This document shows positions 1 through 13,040 of a DNA stretch of 64,000 bases, in pieces. Source of the stretch: Heliopora coerulea (Eukaryota > Cnidaria > Anthozoa > Scleralcyonacea > Helioporidae). Numbering within the stretch: position 1 is the stretch's first letter; every line of letters begins with the position of its first letter. A program made the position numbers and the translations under genes. The notes beneath the pieces were generated by a model. It made no database searches and was not told the origin of the DNA. It worked only from the letters and a program-made list of their open reading frames with translations. Location: positions 680,001-744,000 of the forward strand of contig JASJOG010000043.1 of assembly GCA_030142905.1 (NCBI GenBank), written 5' to 3'.

Positions 1-1972
1 AAAGTATACATGAATGCATGCTCTTGTTGTCTTCCTCTGGAGTGAGCTTCAGGCTCATCAGATTAAAAAGCACAGCAAATGTTTAAAAAAGACTATTCAA
101 ATGCAATACCTTGGGAAAGTGACTAATTACACTGTTTCTGTATTAGATACATAGCAATGAATAGACTGCCTTTAAGATTTGCCATTTCAGACTGTTGGTG
201 CAATTTAATTTCATTTATTGTGTTTAAGCCTATAGTCATTCAGTCCACCATTTACCATGATGATTTCCCAGGCAAGCTTTGTCATGTTTAAGTTGCTTTG
301 GCCAAGTTAGTTGGCCAAAGTAATCTAAAACTACAAATCCCTTCACTGGGAAACCTACGAAGCTTCTGAGACATGCAAAATATACAGTTCGAGATCTGAA
401 GCACTATCTATAACTGTGAGGTTGTAAAGTGAATGACGCTGTGTTGATTTGCAGTAATGCAAAGGCGAAGATATGTTTTGTAGTAGAGGTCAATAAGAGC
501 ACCAAATTCACACCATATCCGTTTGAAATTATTCCTAGACGAATTTCAGTCATTCATCGACTGGGCTACACTTGACTGACAGCTGCGTGTGAAGAAAATA
601 TTTAGAAAAGTTCTTAATGACAGACCACTTAGCACGTTTTAGGGCGTACTCCCTTGCAAAATACTGTTGTACATGTCTGTATCCATTTCGACTGTTTAAC
701 CTTGTGCGTTCTAATCCAATTTTCTAGTTCCCTTTGTCTTCTTGAAAGTTCCTCTACTGTACCAGGATGCACTAACGCTGAACGCTACTTGTTAGACAAT
801 TGTCTTAAGATTATTCTTCCGTCTGGTGAAGCCCCTAATATGCTTCATCACTTCAAGTATGTCGCAAACCTAGGAACTACTAGGAAACATCTGTCGTTTG
901 TCTAAGTGTCTGTACTTTGATATTGTTTGTTTTTTGGTAGACTGTGACCGCTCGCAATAAATTCGTCCGTTCGTTGTCAAATTGTCGGCAACATCGACAT
1001 TCAGGTTGGCATAACCTGATCGAAATATGTCAGATTTTTTTGGCTGGGTTTGATTGGATGCACAGCAGGAAGGAACTCTCATGTAACCTCTAATGACCTC
1101 ATCAATCGTTGGGGTAAAAACGCTCTTTACTTTCGATTATACCGTGAACATGTTTATCCTAATTAGTTATTTTATTGCAACTGCGAAGGAGTCGATCGTT
1201 CAACAACCGCTCGTTGTTTTGAAATTGTCATGGAATTACGAAACGGATTACCCCAGTTAGGGAGCAAAAGGTAAAGCTTTTTGCTCCAAAAGTTGAAATT
1301 TTGGTTTTATCCAAAGCCTCAGAGTTTTTCGAGTTTCGCAGAAATCCTTGCCAAAACGAAAGATCGTTAAACACCTCAGATCGACTGTCTGTTTTACTCA
1401 TGTTTTATCTTTTACTCTCAGATAACGAACTGATTCGATGTTGGTCGCCGCGTCAAGAGAGCAATTCGCTTATTGTTCGAGATGAGCAGGAAACTCGAAC
1501 TTCTGACACTGGTCTGCAGTTCTTGATAAAATTAACTTTAATGTGACATCCGCTTCAACTTTTCATGGAGCATTTTCTAAATGGACACCCGCAAAAGCAA
1601 AAATGTATACCAGCATATGTACGTTTATCGTTTATTTCGTTCATTATTTCATGAATTCACACAACATATTCGAGGTGATTGTAAGATCACATTTTCGTTT
1701 TCACATGCATCGTATTAATGTCAAATAACCCGTTTAAACTGTGCGCGGAAATTTGTCTTTGAGATCTACTTCGATCAAAGTCTCTTTGGTGCATTGTCTT
1801 GTGTCTCCTTTTTCATGTGAAGTCCAAACCACTGGAAGTGCAAACGGAATATAGCTATCACTTTTAGCGACAGTATACACAGTATGGTTAATGTTTGTGC
1901 CGACAAATTGGCGCTGTACCTCCCAGCCTCAGTTTCTAAAGGAAGACATTAGTGTGCCAGAAAATCTTATCT
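1..1972. other. Intergenic stretch, no gene recognised
   Basis: Only short open frames without recognisable domains are present, and no exon with matching splice signals was found. The minus-strand gene that follows ends at 1973, so the right part may hold its 3' untranslated region. A TTTATT at about 1629 would read AATAAA on the minus strand and could be a distant polyadenylation signal, but this is weak. Confidence 0.5.
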
Positions 1973-3019
1973 TTAAGGTTCGGTGTACACTTCCTTTAAA
2001 AAAGTCGCGATAGATTCTCCTATTTCAGTTGGTGAATCTTCTTGTATGTAGTGCAGTCCCTTCACTTTTACTGTTCTAGTGTTCGGCCAAGATAACGCCG
2101 TCTCCAAGATAGCCTTGCTGAAAATGCCCGGGTCAGCTTCGATGAACAACTTCGGAATGTCCGCACTCTGCTTCATGAATCTCCCGTAGTCGTGAACGAT
2201 TTTTAGCACGTCATAAGGACCTTCAGTTTCGAACGGAATTTCCCTAGGCCATGTTAACATCGGCCTACGACATTCACCCTTTTTAAGGAACGGGTGTCTG
2301 TAAGCATCCATCTCAACGGACTTGAGTTTTCGTATGGTGTTTTCTGGGAGCATTCTCTCCACAAAAAAGTTTCGCTTCAGAATCATTTTTTCCCCGGCCT
2401 CCGAGCGCAAACTCTGGAATATCTTCTTCGGCAACAGCGGCCACTGCTTCCAAGAAGTGGAGGGCATCACCACGCTTTCCATATGGACTAAAGCTCGGAC
2501 ACGATCTGGGTGCATGTGACACCAGTGAAACACCAAACCAGATCCCCAGTCATGGCAGACTACAGTGACCTTCTTCGGGAGGTTCATTCGATCCATCCAA
2601 GCCTCAAAATAGCGATAATGATCTATAAACCTGTAGGAGTCGTTAGAACTCTTACCAGACTCTCCCATGCCAATTAAATCGGGTGCGAGGCATCTGGCAT
2701 TCCCTTCCACGAATGGTATCACATTTCGCCAGAGATACGAGGATGTTGGATTTCCGTGAAGGAAAACTACCACTTCGTCTTCCCCGTTGCTTTCTGGTGC
2801 CGAGTCATAGTAACTCATATGTGAATCGAGGACGTCAACTCGGTGACATTGCCCAAACCATACGCTGGCAGTCATTGGGTTTGCAAATTGATTCCTCGTT
2901 TCTCTTGTCGGCTTGAGAGCATGTTTCAGAGTAGTGTGACAGTGCACGGCGAAGGATAGTGCCGACCCGATCATTTCGAGACGAAGTGACTTCTCTTGAG
3001 ATATGCTATCGATTGCCAT
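1973..3019 (-). CDS. Renilla-luciferase / haloalkane dehalogenase-like alpha/beta hydrolase
   Basis: An intronless 348-residue protein if started at the first ATG (3019, good context with G at -3 and +4). The frame stays open on non-ATG codons to 3139. The family core begins near MTASVWFGQCHRVDVLDSH (ATG 2875), so the first ~48 residues are an extension of uncertain reality. The halide-binding loop reads HGNPTSSYLW, as in class II haloalkane dehalogenases. Numbered from 3139, the nucleophile elbow is CHDWGSG (D197, W198), the acid is E221 in HMESVV, the histidine is H363 in GLHYIQED and the halide-stabilising Asn is N130, so the whole catalytic pentad is kept. Usual family length is about 300-311 residues. 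Known members cleave carbon-halogen bonds or oxidise coelenterazine; the sequence alone does not decide which. The usual G before HDWG is C here. A TTTAAAAG box lies about 20 bp upstream of the ATG. Confidence 0.9.
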   Translation of the reverse strand: MAIDSISQEKSLRLEMIGSALSFAVHCHTTLKHALKPTRETRNQFANPMTASVWFGQCHRVDVLDSHMSYYDSAPESNGEDEVVVFLHGNPTSSYLWRNVIPFVEGNARCLAPDLIGMGESGKSSNDSYRFIDHYRYFEAWMDRMNLPKKVTVVCHDWGSGLVFHWCHMHPDRVRALVHMESVVMPSTSWKQWPLLPKKIFQSLRSEAGEKMILKRNFFVERMLPENTIRKLKSVEMDAYRHPFLKKGECRRPMLTWPREIPFETEGPYDVLKIVHDYGRFMKQSADIPKLFIEADPGIFSKAILETALSWPNTRTVKVKGLHYIQEDSPTEIGESIATFLKEVYTEP

Positions 3020-6000
3020 AACCGGGTCTCCTTTTAAAGGGTCGCGCGCACAGCGGAAATTATGATTGGCGGTGAAGATTAATGATTGGCACCTACGCAA
3101 AAAACAATGCGGAAGAAGAAGGTCGTTCGAGGACACCAAATCTATTGTACGTTAATCAATTCATCTTTTTGTTTACATCAATGACCGCCTGAACGATTTC
3201 TGAGAGACTTTGGACTAAGCAAAAATAATCATTCCTTCACGAGTTTAAATCGTGATTTTAGTGGTCGCAACCGGCTAAACATTTGTTCTTTTGTCTTAGT
3301 TTTAAGCCTCGCCTTTCTGAACAATTGGGCAGAATTTCCGGTCTTCGTTTTAACTGGTATCTGAAAACTCTTTCAGTGGAGAATATGCACGGATGAAATC
3401 TAGGTGACGAGCTGTGTTCGTCTGAACGCAGTTGAAAGTGTGTAGGTGATGCCTACTGTTTGCACTAGCTGTTATTACGCTGGATTAACGAGAATAACAG
3501 GAAGGTCAAAGTCAAGAATTGATGAAAATGTGTAGTTTGCCGTCCCTTAGTTATTGCCAGGGTAATAGCTAATTATCACTCTGGCTTGGATACATGCTAT
3601 CGCTAAGTCTTCTGCCCCTTGAAATATTGCCCAAGGGCACGCTTTAATGACCCGTTCGTAAAACAACCCACTAGTGTTGCAAACGAGGGAACGTGGCCTG
3701 GAACAAGAAGACAGAACTCGTGGAAAATTAGGCTGTAGTTTTTTGTCCTCTCCTTGAGAACGAATTGAACAAATTTCAACAGCTTGTTAGCATAATAAAC
3801 TAATCTTGTAGGGATTAAATGCCACCGGATAGCTACCAAACATTGCAAAAGATGTGCTCTTTATATGAAAGTAAAACTTTCTTGCAGTAGTTAAGAGGAT
3901 TCATTTGTCCTTGAGAATCTAAGGCCTCAAGCAAATTTCAGCCCCCGTTATACTGACGTATTACTGAACCAGTGCGTGGAACTTTATTAATTTAGGACTA
4001 AAAGATTAAGTTCAAAATGTGGTTCGTAGGCAGTGGTTTCTACATCCCACACCACATTACCCGGTTCATTTCATCTTGACCCTTGGACAGACAGGGACAA
4101 AATATGTAAAGAAATTGATCTGAAAATACTGAAGCGGTTCAGGTTGGGGAGTTCGTCAGAATCATGATTTGAACCAGCTAGATGAATCATTGAATTGTTG
4201 AGATGTTAGAACTAAATTTATTTGCTGCCATACAAAAGTTTTCAAACCAGTCAGTCATTTTCGAGTGCACGTGGGTTTCAAGCTAGCATCGCCTGGCCTG
4301 CGTTCGGTTGCCGTTCACGTGCGCATACCGTGCCTACTACGTGTATGAGATATTTCTATCTTCCTGTGGTTCTTATGTTTGCAGACAATTGGTACTAATA
4401 GTGAACGCTTACAGCAGTCTAATTGCAGACAATTTGGCCTTGATTGCCCTTGTAGCTTATCAAGCGTGCTGCGTTTATTATTACAAGGTTATGACCGTCT
4501 AATTTTTCCCTCGTACGACTTTACAAACAACAATGTTCTATAAACTCTAGTGGGAGAAATGCGGAAATGCTCGATGTAATTCTATCTTTCACTCTGACGG
4601 AACAACCTGATTTCCCTATGACAATTCGGAAAAGCTGGCTTGTAGTTCCAGTTTCTTATTCATAATGAGTTAAACAAAAAGACAAAAATACCAGTTAAAA
4701 ATAAAACAAGGTGGAGCTTCCGCGAATTTGGCATAGCATGAAGCGAGATTGAAATGCGAAATTCGAAGGCAACGGGTAAACCTGACCTTTTTTTATGAAA
4801 ATCTGTTGGTGAAAATTATGAAACACTGTCACACTAAACGTGACATTCTAACGGAGGAATATTGCTCGAAACACCAGTCTCAAGACGTGCCTTTCTAATC
4901 GGCTGTTTTTACTCTTTGCTCGTTTTTTGGCACTAAGTGATTCCTGTTGACATATCTTACTAATGCTATCGGCATATTTTTGCGAACGGTTTTAGATTTG
5001 TAGTTATACGTCTCATTTCTTTCGTCTCTGGGAATGAAGTGAATTTGTTCTAGCACACACTATTTTAAGCAACGTATGTATATGTATATAGCCACATAAA
5101 CCCACAGATACATGCACTCGAGAACTAAAACTTTGTGAACGTTCTTCATTTCTCTTTGAAAACTTTATACATGTTTGACATATCTGCAGAACCTATCTTA
5201 ACCACGACCGGTAGTGACGAAATATCATCCCGCTCATATCTTTAAGTCTTAATTCTTTTATAAAGTTGTACATTTGCGTGTTGGCATTTACCATCTGAGA
5301 TAAACCCGGCATTCTAGTTGAACACATATCCACTGTGCAATATCTTCTCAAGGATTATTCCCATTTAAGGGTTGTTGTTTATGAAAGAGTAACGTTTATC
5401 TGTAGCTAGTGAAATGTCAAATGTTGATCTTTTCTACTTACTTCTTTTTAAATTTTTTTTCCCCTTAACTTGTTTTAATAGTATGTTTCGAAAATTTGTA
5501 TTTCAGGCATAATACGATTCAACTGTCATTACACACCGTTTTTGGCTTGTCTTTTGTTACTAACGACATCAGATTAGTGTTATTTTCCTGGATTTATCAC
5601 TTATCTTTATAACACATGCAGCTCAGCACGTACGTTCTCTCCAAATTTAAGTTTCGGTGAAAAACAACATGTAGCAAATGCCGGTATTTATGGGCGTATT
5701 AAGGAATTTATGGTTAATGGGCAAAATGCACGAACTTCCTGAAAAATTTCCGATATGGATAATTAAGTTTGTTCTTACATAGTTCTGTATCCTTTCTTGA
5801 ATGGCACGAGTAAACTATGCCATATGACGATAAGTCAAAGCTTCGTTCACACCTGAAGCGCACTGCACTAGCAAAAATATTTAGAGAAGTTGCTAGGCTC
5901 GGTGAAGAACCCCCAAGAAGCCGGCGACAGACTAAGCGGAAACCAGTTGCACTTTGGTTCGTTTGCGTCGCGAACAAGGTGAGCCCGACTGAGTTAAACA

Positions 6001-6179
6001 TTTAGGGACTAATTAACTACAAAATACTTGTTTTGATTTGTAGTTTCAATTAGACTTAATGTTTAGTTAATGACTGGTGAAGGAAACAGGCAAAGCTTTA
6101 TTTCGTTTCTTCGTAGTTTAATAATCAAGATGCAAATTCAGTCCCTGTGTCAACACCAACGGACTGCGTGCGGGATGTG
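3020..6179. other. Intergenic stretch, no gene recognised
   Basis: No exon chain or known domain is visible. A 62-codon basic frame at 5817-6005 ends near a GTGAGC donor-like site (about 5979), but it has no convincing acceptor or partner exon, so it is not called. The sequence immediately right of 3019 is presumably the promoter of the minus-strand dehalogenase-like gene. Confidence 0.45.
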
Positions 6180-7570
6180 AGATCTACCTTAGGATACTGA
6201 TGTCAGAATGATCTGAATGTAGCACGAGACCGACGAAGGTGGCTGTCCATACAACATCTTGACTGGATCAAATTCCATTGTTCTATGACAGTTTGACTCG
6301 ACCTTAATGAGATCCATTTCAGGCGAACATGAGTTTTGACACTGTACCTTGAGATTGACATCCAGCACACTGTGTACCGTGTGTGATCCCACCCTGAGTT
6401 GAGCTTAGGGAGATCGGTCTCAGCCCAATATGGCAGCCATGCAAGATTTGAGAAAAATCTCGACACATTGTGGTCTGATTCTGGATTGATCTGAGGGGCG
6501 TACGTATCAGATTAATCTGAGAACTATCCAAAAGGTCAAGGGACTACCCGCAACTTGCGAGAGAAAAATCCGAACAATGATTAAAAAAAGTAAAGGGCTT
6601 CGTAGGTGGTGTTGAATGACGTGTCTGAAAAGCAAGAAGAGTGAGTTCTCTCATTCTTTTGCCCTTACGAGAAGAAACCCTGTTTTGGCAATTCCCTGAT
6701 CCTTCTGGTTTCTAAGCAGTAACGAAACGGAACTACTGGGGGCCCTTAGGAGATTTTTGTTCGGTGCCCCATCACTACCCTTGGTATAGACATACATTTC
6801 AAGACTTTTATCTCAATTGTTTTTACAGATTCATCGGGGGGCCCTTAGGAGTTACTCTAACCCTGACCATAGTCCGTTACGCCACTGCTTCTAAGCCTTC
6901 GTTGAACACTGCCTGTGCATCATTCTACTTTCATGTCACTGACAGTAATCCAAGACTGCCAAACCTGAGGGATCATTTTGACTCCACACTTTGTGGTCAC
7001 ACTCTGGGTTGATCTGAAGGACATCGATCTCAGATTAATCTAACAGCGATCCCATGTTGTGATCACCATTAGCGTTCATACTATAACGTCAGATTGATCT
7101 GTACACTTTTTGACCTCACATTCTTGACGTATATGATGGAGATCTACCTCAAACCAATCTAACAGTGATGAAAACCAGGCAAAAAAGTTCTTACTGTACC
7201 TTGAGATTGATCTTTAAACTTCAATTTAAGACTAATTTAAAAGCAGTGAAGACTAGCGAAGTTAGGTATGTTCACGGCACAGCTTGAAACTAGTATCAAG
7301 CACACTTTCCCATCACCGACTCTCTGTTCGATATTCAGGTACAGATTCAGACCAGTCTAGGAGCAGTGGGCTGCTTGAGCATTGGGTCGCCTTGAGCATT
7401 GGGTTGTCCACTCTAGATACGATCTGAACATCATTCTGGCCGTCTAAAAGGAGTCAGTGACTGGGACATGTAAGAGTTGACAATGCACCTTCAGAATGAT
7501 CTGCTGTTCTCTCTGTGGTCACAGTTTAAATCGATTCGATTGAGATGTATTTTATACCAATTTTAAAGCA
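6180..7570. repeat. Degenerate tandem repeat rich in GATTGATCT / CAGATTAATCTG
   Basis: Variants of GTACCTTGAGATTGATCT, CTGGGTTGATCTGA, CAGATTAATCTAACAGCGAT and CAGTGACTGGCGAA recur in the same order many times, for example around 6340, 6480, 6980, 7090, 7140, 7200, 7340 and 7530. The apparent unit is roughly 90-130 bp and copies are strongly diverged. A 15-bp direct repeat GGGGGCCCTTAGGAG occurs at about 6737 and 6837. No coding function is visible. Confidence 0.65.
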
Positions 7571-8539
7571 ATTTGTGACTGGCGAAAGAGCTTGTTCATT
7601 TTAAAAGGAGTTCAAACTAATATTTTTTATACACTGGATTCCAACTTGGATGGATGTAAGTGACGCGCATCTGCGACCTCCTTTTGAAATGAACTACTTC
7701 TGGTCTGGCCATCTCAACGTATTGTTTGAATGAGAGCCATGTTGTACAGGGACTTCGAACATTTAAAACTGGTCATATTGATGGAATATACCGATTGAGA
7801 AAGGATATGGACAAAAAAGTTCTTGATCGTTTGCAAGAGATTTGTCAGAATTTTCGTTCAGAAACAGTTAAGTATGTGGGCCCTTCTTGATTTTCATGTT
7901 AATTGAAGAACCTGGATCTCTGATGTACTGAAGTGTGAATTTGTTTTTCCTAAGGCGAACAAGCTCTCTTCAAAATACGTCGAATCATGAATATTCTAAA
8001 ATAAATTTACTTAAATAAATTTATTTTAAAATGTCCTCTTGTTGTCTTTGACCGTGGGTCTACTCTTAAAAATCCACAGCTGGACTCTAATCATTATTTT
8101 ACGTATACGTGAATGTTATAGCTTGGTGTTTGGAAATGGTTATATTTCATGACCGTTTATATATCTCAAGTTTGATTTTACACATTAAAAATTACTCAGG
8201 CAGGACTAGTTATTAAACCGATATAGTTCTGATGATCGGCGAGGTGTTATAGCCACTGAGATTCACGGTCTCAAATGGTATGTGTGCTTGTTCGTAATTT
8301 GTGTGACATTCTCACAGACAAATCTACGAATCAATATCTCCGTCAGTGTCAGTAACTCACTGGGTGTTAATGATCTACTATCGATGACTACGTTTTTAGG
8401 AGGTGGAAATGGATTCAATAAACTTTTACATGAAACATAAAACGCTAAGGCATGTTTGAGATGGCTGTTTTCTGGGACCTGAAGTTTCCAAGTATTCATT
8501 GCGCCATTTAAACAACAGAAACTAAAGGTCAGTCCCTTC
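7571..8539. other. No feature recognised
   Basis: AT-rich unique-looking sequence. No gene, RNA or repeat was recognised. Confidence 0.4.
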
Positions 8540-8745
8540 ATGGAAGACACGAACTGGTACAACTTTTTGAGAACGGAGCCACGTCTTGTGTCAGACTTGC
8601 CTTATGTAAGTCGTGAATAGGTTCATTCGTACCATTAGGAAACTGTCTTGTGTCAGACATTGCTTACGTAAGACACGAACTTGTCCATCTGATTGAGAAA
8701 GGAGCCGCGTCTTGCGTTGGATGCGGCTTACGTAAACATGTTGTC
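8540..8745. repeat. Three tandem ~65-bp repeats carrying TTACGTAA
   Basis: The string (C)GTCTTGTGTCAGAC followed by GCTTACGTAAG recurs about every 65 bp (8580, 8645, 8710), alternating with ACGAACTGGTAC / ACGAACTTGTCC and GAGAACGGAGCC / GAGAAAGGAGCC. Two copies keep the palindrome TTACGTAA, the consensus site of PAR-type bZIP factors; the first has TTATGTAA. Tandem structure is seen directly; a regulatory role is inference. Confidence 0.6.
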
Positions 8746-11700
8746 GCACAGGATGATATTTACGGCGATTTTTGACGCAAAAAATGTTTCACCGAAAATT
8801 AATACGTGCAACATGCCATTTGTGGACGAATTGAAGGACGTGTTGCTACGTTAAAAGTCGTCGATAAAATCGTGCAGCATAACATCTCGTTAAAACGTGA
8901 ACATTATTTTTGTATTGTTTTACGAGTGTTCATAGCACCTTATGTAATAAGGTTACGTCTTAACGTAATGTACGTCTTATTTCCTCAGTATAAATGACTC
9001 CATTATCTTTGTCTTTTTGATGAAAAATAAGACTGAAAGAATACTTCGCTTTAGCTTTAGTTAATAGACCTGGCCCTCAATGACCCATAGTCCCTTCACC
9101 GGGAAAATTCCAGTTTGACATCTTGCGCGAATGCATGATAACTGTTCCCGTCGAGCTTGGTTACACTGAACCGAACTTTGGTTTACCATTGCCTGAAATG
9201 CCGATGATGTAGATTCAGGAAGCATGCAAACCTACACTACACCAGCTGATACACTGATGTTCTTTTAGACGATTTTAAACTTTAGTCATTCGTCAGTTAG
9301 AATTTTAGTCCAATTTTTCTTTCAAAAATAATCGGTATATCAACTGCTTCGTAGAAGTCACTACATCCGTTGCCAAGCTGTGAAGCTACGGATGTCGTTA
9401 AACCTAAGTAGGCCACTGCAGTCAATTACGTGCCAGTGAATACGGGGAAACGTGCAATTTGTCTCTTCCAAGATCGTGTATTCTATTTAAACTTCGTTTC
9501 CTTGTTGCCCTATCTTTTCAAGCTTTTTTTTCCGTCATGTCATTAGCGAAAGAGATAAAGTGCAACAACTTTCCAACGACTTTTCTCGTTTTTATTCATA
9601 TTCGTTTCGTGCAGCATATCCAGTGGGCCGTTGAAAGCTTATAGTGAATAGGAAGGGTTAATTCTTAAATTGAACGCTTGTTTTGTTATATCTTTGACTA
9701 TTTTTATCCTCTTTGTATTCCACGCGATGGTTTCGCTAAGACGTCATTAAACAACACGGCGTTGACGTTGATCTCCTACTTATGTGACTCTATATCAGCA
9801 ACTATGACGTTCTCAAGGTCAAGGTCAAGGAACGTGCGCTTTCAATGGGGCTCTTTCACGAGGTATGGAAAACTGAACGAATAGCCCATCTCCGATCACT
9901 TTCTGTTTCAATTCTGACGGATCTCTTTCCAATTCTAATTCAATTACTCGTCTGAAAAATCCCACTGTCTTCAGAAAATGGTCCCGCTTTTCGACTTTGA
10001 TTCAGAAAAGCGCGGATTTTCTTCATCAGCTACAGTTTAGCCTTTGTTTTTGGTGACTGGAATTAGGGCTGTTCTAGTGTGTTGTGAAAGTGCCGCCGCC
10101 ATTTGATAGACGTCCTTTGAAAATGCTCTTTGACTATTTCCTTCAGACTTTAGTCTTTGTCTTCCTTGCATGTCCTTGTCAAGTGAAAACTAGCGAGTGG
10201 CTACAATGAAAGGTGTAAAAAAAGCTTTATTGAATTCAGCTCGCTTTAAGTGTTCACTCATTTTGTCGTTTCGTGTGACCTTCGTCCAAGTAATTCTTAT
10301 TCTTAGCTTCTCCTCATCAAGACGCTTTATCCCAAAAAAGGAAGAAAACTCGTGAAAGACACGCAACAAATGAAAAATTGCTTCGTGGCATATTGGCCCG
10401 ATTGAGTTTTATTTATTTGGTTTTGAACTTGAACCAGAAACATTCTTACGACTTCATTGCGAAGCAAGTTTGCAAATGACTTCGTCTCCATGATTTAATC
10501 AAGTAACATTATCGGTTACTGGGGAATTGGTCGGGAATTGGTCAGGAAGTTGACCTAAATATGAGCAAATATCTTAAGCAAGTTTATAGAGAGTGCCCGA
10601 GTGCCATTGATACGAGCGATGCAGCATGAAAGATAGTCTTACAATGGCGTACAATCCTTCATCCGTGCATTTCATGTCTACGTTGAGTTTATATCTTTTG
10701 ATGTTTGTTATAAGAATTGAATCCACTCGCAATTAGTTAAAGACAAAGTACTTTCAAGAAATACACAATACCGTGGGACTATGATAATAAATATTGAGCA
10801 AGTTTTTAATATTCTTTGATACTTGAAACCTGAACAGATTTGAATGTGATGGGAAGCATCAGTCTGGCTGGACCCGACCCAAACTTCAAGTTGTAAGGTT
10901 AAAGTCCAAACCTTATACCTAATATTGAAGTTCTAGTCGAAGTCCTTCAAAGGGTTTTTCACATTAAAGCGGAAAAAAGATAAAATCAGATCTGTTCAAG
11001 TTCAAATCGAACCCATGTTCAAAGAAAGCCAGAAGAACCAGTCGAGTATAACTCGCAACCTCAATATTCAGCCGTTCAGGGGCTTATCTAACTAGTCTGC
11101 TGTTACCTTGGCGCTGAGAAAACTATTCAGTTCCAGAAAGACCAAGGGACTTCGTAATGACATCCTCCGTAGCATTTTTTTTTTTATCTTTTTTTTCCCA
11201 GTAGAAATATCAGTGTTGGAATTGCTTCATCACCGCACGTTCCTCCTCGTTTTGATAATTTGGTATACATAGCAGACTTGCAAATATAACTTCTAACACT
11301 CTAGAGTTTAGAATCGAAAAGATGAATGAGTGATAAGATTTTGGCAAGTTAGCACAAAGGTAGGGTAGGGAGTTTTGTCTGGCTCGCGTTCATTCTTGAA
11401 GCGAACATAATCCAGGCGACTTTGAGACCTTCTTCACTCAACCCGACCGCGTTCACATACGCTAGCCACGTTTAGTTATACACTCTGCATGATTGGACAC
11501 TAAAATTGATCTCAAAGTCCAGCTTGCAATGCCACATTACTGCTGACAAACTCTTACGATGGTTTATAGGGTAAGGTTTGCAGCACAAGAAATCCGTGTT
11601 GCGGTTTTCCCATCCGCCCAGGTGACGAGTATAAAATCTGGATACGAAATAAATTAAAATACAATTAGACATACGTTTATGACCAGTTCAAAGATACTGC

Positions 11701-12841
11701 TTCGAACTGATAGGTTTACGTGACGAGCCGCGTCTTATTTTAGGAGTTGCAAAATGGCTCTTAGAAATGGCGGATCTTTTAGACGGCTCCAAACATAATG
11801 GCTTTACCAATTGCGGGTATAAATGGAATGAGATACTATAGAATTAACAAATTAATGCGACGAGGGCGTGTGATGGCTTTTGTGGGTTGTTCAACAAGAG
11901 ACGTAGGAGTAATACGATCCATTTTTCAAGATAATTTCATTCCTTTCATACTTATCTATAAGATGAAACATCCTTTAGTACTTCTTTGGATGATTTGTTG
12001 CTCGCCAATGTTTATACTTCATATCCATGGAGGTTATTTTGCATTGGTAATCTTTTGGCAAGCTTACAATGTATTGGTGTTGTTCTCTACCTCTTTGGAG
12101 ATGGGTTGTCTATCTCTATGACTTACTAACCAACAAATACTTCGTCCAAAAATAGACTCACAATAACGAGAGAGGTTCTTTCATCATGGACAAAAAATCT
12201 TGCTGCCGTCAGAAACTTTACCACATCTGAGATGTACAACCTAAGACATATTGTGACTAGACTAGGGATTTGTTGGAGGGGCCAGTGATTCAGGACATGA
12301 GGATCATGACCCTCTCAGGGGTCATTTCGGACTTTAAGGGGGTCGCCAATTAAGGCTCTCGGGGGTGCACACTTTTTGTATAGGTGGACATTTTAATTTA
12401 ATAAGGGGCAGATTAAATCAGTCCCTGAGCATCGATTTGACAACAGGACAAAAACCTGTTATTTTTAACTTGTTTTCGTGGTGTTTAATAAACACTAAAC
12501 TAATTGTATGTCATATAGAAAATATTTGGAGATTTTGCTCTCCGAGTTATATGAAAAATCAGATTTGCCTTGAGACTACAAGTATCCGTATCGAAGTTTT
12601 AGCGAGAAATGTCTTCATGATCGCTATTAAGAGACTTGAGAAGTAGTCCTTTTACCTAATTATTAATGCTTGAAAAATCTTCAAATTTCTACAGTAAGAA
12701 AACAGCAATAATTACCAAAATACTAAGACGTTGCATTGCTTGAAATTTTATTTACCTTTCGTTTCTTTAAAATATCGTTTCCTGACACAGAGATATTGAC
12801 ATGAAAACGCATGCTGTCAAGCTGTTTACTCAGTGAAGTAT
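8746..12841. other. Intergenic stretch, no gene recognised
   Basis: About 4 kb without an exon chain or recognised domain. Around 9810 there is a run of AAGGTCA-type half-sites (TCAAGGTCAAGGTCAAGG), which resembles monomeric nuclear-receptor sites but may be chance. The open frame at 11798-12121 has no recognised domain. Confidence 0.4.
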
Positions 12842-12917
12842 TTTGATCCCTCGATGGGAATCGAATCAGTAACTTGCGTGGTGGCCGGTCAGACGCTCTA
12901 ACCATTGAGTAACACCA
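12842..12917 (-). repeat. tRNA-like SINE head (A box and B box)
   Basis: Read on the minus strand this stretch has a pol III A-box-like TACTCAATGGTTAGAGC and, about 40 bp later, a B-box-like GATTCGATTCCC, the spacing of a tRNA. The acceptor and T-stem halves do not pair well, so it is a tRNA-derived SINE remnant rather than a functional tRNA gene. Confidence 0.55.
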
Positions 12918-13040
12918 ACTCAAATGGTTGAGAGCAGGCTACATTACTGCATATGTTCGGACTTCCTAGCTAGTGATGGCATGACATGTACTGCCGATGT
13001 GTGTATGTCTCAAAATGTCGTGTTGAGCATGTATTTACCT

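Noticed and set aside
3020..3139. N-terminal 40 codons of the dehalogenase-like frame
   Set aside because: The first in-frame ATG is at 3019; upstream codons are open but begin on TTG and show no family similarity.
5817..6005. Basic 62-residue frame as an exon
   Set aside because: A donor-like GTGAGC is present, but there is no acceptor, no partner exon and no recognised domain.
11798..12121. 107-residue plus-strand frame
   Set aside because: I looked for a transposase remnant, but no family motif is convincing and the codon pattern is that of random AT-rich DNA.
12842..12917. Functional tRNA gene
   Set aside because: A- and B-box-like parts exist, but the acceptor and T stems do not pair; the same holds for 22932-23010 and 60405-60476.
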